This document shows, piece by piece, positions 56,320-64,000 of a DNA stretch of 64,000 bases. The DNA comes from CAVSLM01 sp963728895 (GTDB taxonomy: Bacteria > Pseudomonadota > Gammaproteobacteria > JBBQDK01): contig CAVSLM010000001.1 in assembly GCA_963728895.1 (NCBI GenBank), positions 682,001 through 746,000 on the forward strand, given 5' to 3'. The notes beneath the pieces were generated by a model. That model searched no databases. It was not told the DNA's origin and saw only the letters and a list, made by a program, of their open reading frames with translations. A program made the position numbers and the translations under genes. Positions within the stretch are counted from its first letter, which is position 1; the number at the start of each line of letters is the position of its first letter.

Positions 56320-59300
56320 GCCCCCGTTGCGTGCAGAGTTGTTCAGCACCGATCAGATGGAGCAGCACGGCGTGCGCCTCGCATCCGCTCACCGGTTGAT
56401 GCCGTGGACGCGCGCCCGAGCAGCTGCTGTCGCGGCTGGCCGAGAACGAGCGCGTGCTGATCGAGACCTGCGATCGGCTCACGGCGGCGGTCGCAGCCAG
56501 CCACCGCGTAACCCCCGCCGGGGAATGGCTGCTCGATAACTCTCTACCTCATCGAAGAACAGATCCGCACCGCCAGGCGCCACCTCCCCAAGGGCTACAG
56601 TCAGGAACTCCCGGCACTGGCGGAAGGCGCATCAAGCGGGCTGCCGCGCGTATACGACATCGCCCTCGAGGCCATCGCCCACAGTGACGGACGGGTGGAC
56701 CTGGATGGTCTCGGCCGTTTCGTCGCGGCGTACCAGACGGTCACGCCGCTTCGGCTCGGCGAGTTGTGGGCCATCCCCATCATGCTGCGTCTCGCCCTGA
56801 TCGAAAATCTGCGCCGCGTCGCGGTGCGCATTGCTGCCGACAGGATGGACCTGGAGCTGGGCGTCGGCTGGGCGGAACAGCTGACGGAGATCGCGCGCGA
56901 GGATCCGAAGAACCTGATCCTGGTCATCGCCGACATGGCGCGATCGAATCCGCCGATGACCACGCCGTTCGTGTCGGAGCTGGCACGCCGCCTGCAAGGG
57001 CAGGGGCCCGCCCTGGCCCTGCCACTGACCTGGATCGAGCAGCAACTGGCCGAGTCGGGCCAGAGCATCGAGCAGCTGGTGCGATCCGGAAACCAGCAGC
57101 AGGCGGCCGACCAGGTCTCCATCAGCAACAGCATCGGCAGCCTACGATCTCTCGGGACGATGCAATGGCGCGAGTTCGTCGAGACCTCGAGCGTGGTCGA
57201 GCGGACGCTATGTTCGGACCCCGCAGCAGCGTATGCAGCGATGGATTTCGCCAGCCGTGACCGTTACCGCCACGTCATCGAGGAAGTCGCAAGGCCAGCG
57301 GACTCTCCGAGGAGGCGGTGGCCCGCCGCGCCATCGAGCTTGCGGAGGCGGCCGCGGCCCGGCATGGGCCGCGACGACAGGAGGGCGCACGTCGGCTTCT
57401 ATCTGGTCGAGCGCGGCCGCGACCGAGCTGGAAAGGATCACGCACGCGCGCCGTCCGGCGGCTGCTGCGTGTTGCGCGCGCGAGGCCAGCCGTTCGCCCC
57501 TCCTGCTGTATCTCGGCGCGGTCACGCTGATCACGGTGCTGCTGGCCGGCAGGCATGCTGGGGGAGGCACGGGCGGAAGGTGTGGCGCGACTGGGCACTG
57601 GTGCCACTGGCCGTCGCTCGCGCTGCTGGCCGGCGGGCAGCTCGCCGTCTCGCTGGCGAACTGGCTGGCCACGCTGCTGGCGCCGCCGCATGCGCTGCCG
57701 CGTATGGACTTCTCCGCGGGCATCCCGCCGGAGTCGCGCGCCCTCGTGGTGATCCCCATCATGCTCACCAGCCCGGGCAATGTCGAGAGCCTGGTCGAGG
57801 CGCTGGAGGTCAGGTTCCTGGCCAATCGCGACGCGAACCTGCACTTCGGCCTGCTGACGGATTTTGCCGACGCGGACGAGGGTGTCCTCCCGAGGATGCG
57901 CCGCTGCTGGATCTCGCCCGGGAACGGATCGAAGCCTTGAACGCACGATACGCGGGCGGTGGGAATGACGTCTTCTTCCTGCTTCATCGCCCGCGTCGCT
58001 GGAACCCCGGGAGCGGATCTGGATGGGGTACGAGCGCAAGCGCGGCAAGCTGGCGGACCTCAACGCCCTGTTGCGGGAGGGTGACGGCAACGGCTTCTCG
58101 CTCATCGTCGGTGCGACTGCCGTGCTCGTCGGGGTGAAATACGTCATCACGCTGGACACGGATACGCAGCTGCCGCGCGACGCCGCGCGCGAGCTGGTCG
58201 GGACCATGGCGCATCCGCTGAACCGCCCGACCTACGACCAGGCACTGCAACGGGTCCGCGCGGGCTATGGCATCCTGCAGCCGCGCGTGAGCGTGAGTCT
58301 TCCCGGCACCACGTCGGTCGCGCTATGCGCACCTGCATGGGGGCGAGCCAGGGAATCGACCCCTATACGCGCGCCGTCTCGGACGTCTACCAGGACGCAT
58401 TCCAGGAGGGCTCGTTCATCGGCAAGGGGATCTACGACGTCGATGCGTTCGAACGGACGCTGAAGGCGCGCTTCCCCGAGAACCGGATCCTGAGCCACGA
58501 TCTGCTGGAAGGCTGCTATGCCCGCGCCGGGTTGTTGAGCGACGTGCAGCTATATGAGGAATATCCCGCCCGCTACGGGGCCGACGTCAACCGCCGCCAT
58601 CGCTGGATCCGCGGAGACTGGCAGCTCGCGGGCTGGCTGCTGCCTCGGGCGCCGGGCTCCGACGGGCAGCGCCGGAGCAACCCGATCTCCACCCTGTCGC
58701 GCTGGAAGCTGTTCGACAATCTGCGGCGCAGCCTGGTGCCGGCGACGTTGACGCTGCTCCTGCTGCTGGGCTGGACGGCGTTTGCGTCGGCCTGGTTCTG
58801 GACCCTCGCCGTGCTTGGCATCCTGCTGGTCCCACCGCTGCTGGCGGCACTGCTGGAGGCGTTGCGCAAGCCGGGCGACATGCGCCTAGCCCAGCATCTT
58901 GCCGCAGCCGCGCATGGCGCCGGCCAGCGTCTGGTGCAGACGGGCTTTACGCTGGTGTCCCTGCCCCATGAGGCCTACTACAGCGTGGACGCGATCCTGC
59001 GCACCCTGTGGCGGCTCGGGGTCACGCATCGACGGCTGCTGGAATGGAATCCCTCCGGCGACCAGGAACAGCTGAGCCGCACCGACTTCGTGTCTTCATT
59101 GCGCTCGATGTGGTTCGCCCCCGCGCTCGCGACCGGCACGGCGCTCTACCTGGCGTCAGCGAATCCCGCCGCACTGCCCGTTGCGGGTCCCATCCTGGCT
59201 CTGTGGCTGATCTCCCCGGCACTCGCCTGGTGGATCAGCCTGCCTCTGGTGCGCCAGGAGCCCCGTCTGTCGGCCGAACAGATTCGCTTTCTCGGCAGGA

Positions 59301-62300
59301 TCGCGCGCAGGACCTGGGCGTTCTTCGAGACCTTCGTCGGCCCGGAGGACCACTGGCTGCCACCGGACAACTATCAGGAATACCGCGCTGCCACGCTGGC
59401 CCATCGTACTTCACCGACCAACATGGGCCTGGCGCTGCTGGCGAATCTGTGCGCCTACGATTTCGGCTACATCCCGGCGGGACGGCTGCTCGAGCGTACC
59501 GCGCACGCCATGGAAACGATGGCCGCCCTGGAGCGTTACAAGGGCCACTTCTACAACTGGTACGACACGCTTTCGCTGCAGCCGCTGCATCCCGCCTACA
59601 TCTCGACCGTGGACAGCGGAAACCTCGCCGGCCATCTGTTGACCTTGCGCCCGGGACTGCTGGCACTCCTCGATCGCCCAATACTGGAGACGCGCTGGCT
59701 GGATGGCCTGCTGGACACTCTGGGACTGCTGGAGGATGCAGCGGGCGACGCCGCACCGGCGACGCTCGCGCGCCTGCGCCAGGCGATCGAATCCGCGTGC
59801 GGCGCCCGTCCGGCCACGCTCACGGCGGCATTGCGCCTGATGGACCGGCTGGTGCGCTACACCGGCGCGGTTGCCGGTGGCCTGGGCGATGCGCCCGGGA
59901 ACCAGGCGGGCGTGTGGGCGGCGGCACTGGGCCGGCAATGCCGGGCGGTGCGCGACGAGCTGCAGTTTCTGGCGCCGTGGATCGGGTTGCCAGAGGGGCC
60001 GGAAGGGCTCGGCACGCTTTCCGAGCTCACGCAGATCCCGACGCTGCGTTCGCTGGCCGGGCTGCACGTGACGTTGCCGGCGTGCCTGCCGAACCGCAAC
60101 GGGGTGGGCGCAGCGCCCGGCCAGGACGCGTGGATGGCCGAGCTGCGCCGGCAGGTCGAGCTGGGCAGCGAGCGCGCCAAGGCGCGTATCGCCGTCATCG
60201 AGCGACTGGCCCTGCAGGCCGGCGAGCTCGCCGACATCGAATACGGTTTCCTGTACGACAAGGCGTCGTGCCTGCTGAGCATCGGCTACAAGGCGGACGA
60301 GCATCGGCGGGACGCCAGCTACTACGATCTGCTGGCCTCGGAGGCCCGGTTGAGCGTGTTCGTCGGCATCGCCCAGGGGCAACTGCCCCAGGAGAGCTGG
60401 TTCGCCCTGGGGCGCCTGCTCACGAGCGTCGGCGGCGAACCCATCCTGCTGTCGTGGAGCGGCTCGATGTTCGAGTACCTGATGCCGCAGCTGGTGATGC
60501 CCACCTACGAGCACACGCTGCTCGACCAGACCGCCAGGGCGGCGGTGGCGCGGCAGATCGAGTATGGTCACCAGCGCGGCGTGCCGTGGGGCATGTCGGA
60601 GTCCGCATACAACAACGTGGACGTGCATCTCAACTACCAGTACCGCGCCTTCGGAGTTCCCGGACTGGGGCTGAAACGCGGACTGGCCGAAGACCTGGTG
60701 GTCGCACCCTATGCCACGGTGCTCGCGCTGATGGTGGAGCCGCAGGCGGCCTGTCTCAATCTGCAACGACTCGCCGCCGCAGGCGCGGAGGGGCAGTTCG
60801 GCTTCTGTGAGGCCATCGACTACACGCCGGCACGGCAACGGCGCGGCGAACCCATCACGCTGATCCTTTCCTACATGGCCCATCACCAGGGCATGAGCCT
60901 GCTCGCCCTCGGCTCGGTGCTGCTGGACCGTCCGATGCAGAAGCGCTTTGCATCCGATCCACTGTTCCAGGCCACCCTGCTGTTGCTGCAGGAGCGGATA
61001 CCCAGGGCATCGGAACTCCATGTCCGCACCGCCGATCTCACCGGCGTGCGCGGCGGTGCGTAAACACCGAGATGGCCGTACGCGTGATGGACGGCCCGGA
61101 TACGCCGGTCCCGGAAGTGCAGCTGCTGTCCAACGGCCGGTATCACGTCATGCTCACCAACGCCGGTGGTGGCTACAGCCGCTGGAAGGACCTGGCCGTG
61201 ACGCGCTGGCGCGAAGACGGCACCTGCGATCCGTGGGGCACGTTCTGTTATCTGCGCGACAGCGGAGAGCGGTGCGGTCTGGTCCACCACGCACCAGCCC
61301 ACTGCGAAGCGCGGGAAAAGCTACGAAGCGATCTTTTCGGAAGGGCGCGCGGAGTTTCGCCGTCGCGACGGCGATTTCGACATCCATACCGATATCGTCG
61401 TCTCTCCGGAAGACGACATCGAGCTGCGCCGGGTGCGCATCACCAACCGTTCCTCGGCGCGCCGAACCCTGGAGGCCACGAGTTACGCGGAGGTGGTGCT
61501 GGCGGCTGCCGCCGCGGACGCCCTGCATCCGGCGTTCAGCAATCTTTTCGTGCAGACCGAGATCGTCGAGGCGCGCCAGGCCATTCTTTGCACCCGTCGC
61601 CCGCGCTCGCGCGACGAGCAGTCGCCGTGGATGTTTCATCTCATGGCCGTGCACGATGCGCACGTCGGCCCGTTTTCCTACGAAACCGACCGCTCGCGCT
61701 TCATCGGCCGAGGGCGCACCCTCGCCGCGCCCCTGGCGATGGAGGTTGCCGGAGCGCTGTCTGCAAGTGACGGCTCCGTGCTCGATCCGGTAGTTGCCAT
61801 CCGCGGCCGGATCACCCTGGAGGCGGGGCAGTCGGCCACCGTGGACCTGGTTTTCGGCATCGGCGAGAGCCGCGAGGCGGCGCTGGGCGCTGGTCGGCAA
61901 ATATCAGGATCGATACCTCGCCGACCGCGTTTTCGATATGGCCTGGACCCATGCCCAGGTGGTGCTGCGCCAGATCAATGCCAGGGAAGCGGACGCCCAA
62001 CTCTACGGGCGCCTGGCCAACTCGATTCTGTATGCCCACGCCTCGCTGCGCGCCGACAGCAGCGTGCTGATGCGCAACCGCCGCGGCCAATCCGGCCTGT
62101 GGGGCTATGCCATCTCCGGTGACCTGCCCATCGTCCTGCTGCGCATCGGCGAGCTGGCCAATATCGAGCTGGTACGCCAGCTCATCCAGGCCCATGCCTA
62201 TTGGCGCCTGAAGGGACTGGCGGTGGACCTGGTCATCTGGAACGAAGACCGCGCCGGTTACCGGCAGGTGCTGCAGGAGCAGATCCTGGCCCTGGTGGCG

Positions 62301-64000
62301 GTGGGACTCGAAACCCAGGCGATGGACCGGCCGGGCGGCATTTTCGTGCGCTCCGCGGAGCAGATCTCGGAGGAAGACCGCACGCTGTTCCAGACCGTGG
62401 CCCGCGTCATCCTCAGCGACGGCAGGGGGAGCCTGGCGGAACAGGTCAACCGCCCCGCGTCGTCCCCAGGCTCGCGTACCGGCCTTCGTCCCCAGCCGGC
62501 CCCGACAGGGCCGGGCGTCCGGCGACGCCACCGAGCGCCGCGGCGCGATCTGATCCTGTTCAACGGCATCGGCGGCTTCACGGCGGATGGACGCGAGTAC
62601 GTCATCACCACCACGCCCGGAGCAGATCACGCCCGCGCCATGGGTGAACGTGCTCGCCAATCCCGCACTTCGGCAGCGTCGTCTCGGAGAGCGGCCAGGC
62701 CTATACCTGGGGCGAGAACGCCCACGAGTTCCGTCTCACGCCCTGGCACAACGACCCGGTCTGCGACCCGGGCGGCGAGGCGTTCTATCTGCGCGACGAG
62801 GAGAGCGGCCAGTTCTGGTCGCCCACGCCGCTGCCCCGGCGCGGCACCACGCCGTACGTGAGCCGGCACGGCTTCGGCTACAGCGTGTTCGAGCATTCCG
62901 AGGGCGGTATCCGCTCGGAGCTGTGGGTCTACGTCGCCCACGATGCGGCGGTGAAGTTTTCCGTGCTCAAGGTGCGCAACGAGTCGGGCCGGCCGCGCCG
63001 GCTTTCCGCAACGGGCTACGTCGAATGGGTGCTGGGCGATCTGCGGCCGAGATCCGCCATGCATGTGCATCACCGAAGCTCGACCCCTACAGCAGCGCGC
63101 TCTACGCGCGCAATCCCTACAACATCGAATTCGCGGGGCGGGTCGCCTTCTTCGACGTGGACGACGTGGAGCCGGACCATGACCTGCGACCGCCCGGAGT
63201 TCATCGGCCGCAACGGCAGTCTGGTCGCGCCCGGCAGCGCTGGCGCGCACCCACCTGTCCGGCCGGCTGGGCGGCGGGCTGGATCCCTGCGCCGCGATCC
63301 AGGTGGGTTTCGATCTGCCGACGCAGAGGAGCGCGAGATCACCTTCAGGCTCGGCCTGGGGGGAACGCCGGGCGGCGACGATGCCAGCCGGCTGGTGCAT
63401 CGGTTCCGCGGCGCCGACGCCGCGCGGCGCGACGCTGGAAGCGGTCTGGCAGTACTGGAACCATACCCTCGGCGCGGTCCAGGTGGAGACGCCGGACGAG
63501 TCGATCAACGTGCTGGCCAACGGCTGGCTGCTGTACCAGACGCTGGCGTGCCGGCTGTGGGCGCGCAGCGGCTATTACCAGTCGGGCGGCGCCTTCGGAT
63601 TCCGCGATCAGCTGCAGGACGCGATGGCGCTGGTGCACGCCGAGCCCCGATTGCTGCGCGCCCAGCTTCTCCTGTGCGCGGGCCGGCAGTTCCATGGAGG
63701 GCGATGTGCAGCACTGGTGGCACCCCCCTTCCGGTCGGGGTGTGCGCACGCATTGTTCGGATGACTACCTGTGGCTGCCCTCGGCGACCTGTCGCTACGT
63801 GCTCGAGCACGGGCGACACCGGCGTCCTGGATGAGCCCGTTGCGTTCCTGGAAGGTCGGCCACTCAATCCGGAAGAGGATTCCCACTACGATCTGCCCGG
63901 ACGCTCCGAAGACCGCGGAGAGCCTGTACCAGCACTGCGCGCGCGCCGTCCGGCGCGGGCTCGCGTTCGGTCCCACGGCCTGCCGCTGATGGGCTCGGGC
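56320..64000 (+). pseudogene. ndvB: cyclic beta-1,2-glucan synthase (NdvB), fragmented by many frameshifts, runs off the window
   Basis: One collinear ndvB gene read in pieces: PLRAELFSTDQMEQHGVRLA (56330); RVLIETCDRLTAAVAASHRV (56450); VYDIALEAIAHSDGRVDLDG to RYRHVIEEVAR (56640-57290); AVARRAIELAEAAAARHGP (57315); ALVVIPIMLTSPGNVESLVE (57740); IGATAVLVGVKYVITLDTDT region with the GT84 DxD (58100-58180); a clean 2.7-kb block (58325-61063); VRITNRSSARRTLEATSYAE (61430); RVFDMAWTHAQVVLRQINAR (61930); ILFNGIGGFTADGREYVIT (62555); WQYWNHTLGAVQVETPDESI (63450); PLNPEEDSHYDLPGR (63865). At least fourteen frame changes occur, often in G/C runs. The order and coverage match a ~2800-residue NdvB (glycosyltransferase, glycoamylase-like, GH94 phosphorylase). 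Function would be osmoregulated periplasmic glucan synthesis. Decay and assembly error are both possible. Confidence 0.8.
58325..61063 (+). CDS. intact central block of the NdvB glucan synthase
   Basis: The longest clean frame of the ndvB region, 912 codons. It begins within the glycosyltransferase (IDPYTRAVSDVYQDAFQEGS, ILSHDLLEGCYARAGLLSDV, RRHRWIRGDWQLAGWLL), passes two helices (LLLLLGWTAFASAWFWTLAV; FAPALATGTALYLASANP), and covers the glycoamylase-like domain (HRTSPTNMGLALLANLCAYD, YKGHFYNWYDTLSLQPLHPA, GTFW-type loops replaced by GQLPQESWFALGRLLTSVGG) and SYMAHHQGMSLLALGSVLLD, ending at a stop that a one-base shift near 61055 would remove. The ATG at 58325 is not a true start; the gene continues on both sides in other frames. 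Confidence 0.75.
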   Translation: MRTCMGASQGIDPYTRAVSDVYQDAFQEGSFIGKGIYDVDAFERTLKARFPENRILSHDLLEGCYARAGLLSDVQLYEEYPARYGADVNRRHRWIRGDWQLAGWLLPRAPGSDGQRRSNPISTLSRWKLFDNLRRSLVPATLTLLLLLGWTAFASAWFWTLAVLGILLVPPLLAALLEALRKPGDMRLAQHLAAAAHGAGQRLVQTGFTLVSLPHEAYYSVDAILRTLWRLGVTHRRLLEWNPSGDQEQLSRTDFVSSLRSMWFAPALATGTALYLASANPAALPVAGPILALWLISPALAWWISLPLVRQEPRLSAEQIRFLGRIARRTWAFFETFVGPEDHWLPPDNYQEYRAATLAHRTSPTNMGLALLANLCAYDFGYIPAGRLLERTAHAMETMAALERYKGHFYNWYDTLSLQPLHPAYISTVDSGNLAGHLLTLRPGLLALLDRPILETRWLDGLLDTLGLLEDAAGDAAPATLARLRQAIESACGARPATLTAALRLMDRLVRYTGAVAGGLGDAPGNQAGVWAAALGRQCRAVRDELQFLAPWIGLPEGPEGLGTLSELTQIPTLRSLAGLHVTLPACLPNRNGVGAAPGQDAWMAELRRQVELGSERAKARIAVIERLALQAGELADIEYGFLYDKASCLLSIGYKADEHRRDASYYDLLASEARLSVFVGIAQGQLPQESWFALGRLLTSVGGEPILLSWSGSMFEYLMPQLVMPTYEHTLLDQTARAAVARQIEYGHQRGVPWGMSESAYNNVDVHLNYQYRAFGVPGLGLKRGLAEDLVVAPYATVLALMVEPQAACLNLQRLAAAGAEGQFGFCEAIDYTPARQRRGEPITLILSYMAHHQGMSLLALGSVLLDRPMQKRFASDPLFQATLLLLQERIPRASELHVRTADLTGVRGGA

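Overview
The window is GC-rich DNA from what looks like a metabolically versatile gammaproteobacterium, possibly a chemolithotrophic Chromatiales or Ectothiorhodospiraceae-like lineage. The evidence is two DsrC/TusE-family proteins, a sigma54/AcoR-controlled aldehyde dehydrogenase, CpxRA-like and PmrAB/QseBC-like two-component systems, copper and divalent-metal genes, an EnvZ-type histidine kinase, and dispersed REP-like repeats typical of gammaproteobacteria. No rRNA, tRNA or CRISPR array was seen, and the species assignment is inference.

Layout. 0-5 kb: a DsrC-like gene cut by the window edge, a DUF779 protein, an ExaC-type aldehyde dehydrogenase with a textbook -24/-12 promoter, and the divergent activator gene acoR. 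5-11.1 kb: an EF-hand protein, a CpxRA-like system with a perfect CpxR box (plus a four-repeat array facing the EF-hand gene), and a second two-component system. 11.4-13.7 kb: a PspA / membrane protein / von Willebrand A operon, probably envelope-stress related. 13.7-14.6 kb: wreckage of IS110 and IS91 elements.

14.8-25 kb is a small nonribosomal peptide locus. It holds a 2401-residue C-A-T-C-A-T-TE synthetase, a translationally coupled but truncated Sfp-type PPTase fragment, an asparagine-synthetase-like scrap, a 413-bp MITE, and a convergent stand-alone A-T protein whose binding-pocket residues resemble proline codes. 25-34 kb is a decaying metal-resistance region: remnants of a DUF2189 protein and a copper ATPase, frameshifted copA, copB, an ArsM-like methyltransferase, an alpha/beta hydrolase with a probable CTG start, a dead two-component system and an LTXXQ (Spy-like) protein. 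34.4-40.3 kb: a Tn3-family end, an intact four-gene DevBCA/OMF-type exporter, and helicase and GNAT-toxin fragments.

40.4-46.1 kb carries a sensor/regulator pair divergent from a GT2 / PMT / YdjC operon that matches the FlmF2-FlmK-NaxD logic for putting hexosamine on lipid A; a 10-bp-period repeat sits between them. 46.4-54.2 kb: a ChrA fragment, a CDF metal exporter, a UPF0016 remnant, the acvB-mprF pair for lysyl-phosphatidylglycerol turnover, and a frameshifted Na+/H+ antiporter. 54.5-55.8 kb: a 43-residue Lys-rich protein, a second DsrC-like protein lacking C-terminal cysteines, and a small unknown protein. 56.3 kb to the end: an ndvB-type cyclic beta-1,2-glucan synthase broken into more than a dozen reading frames.

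Common theme: envelope defence. Cpx, Psp, lipid A amino-sugar, lysyl-PG and periplasmic glucan genes all modify or protect the envelope. Second theme: many frameshifts (copA, copper ATPase, DUF2189, EnvZ-type pair, DUF599, antiporter, ndvB). Large genes elsewhere (synthetase, mprF, acoR) are clean. Decay is therefore plausible in the transposon-rich parts, but residual indel error in the assembly, above all for ndvB, cannot be excluded from the sequence alone.
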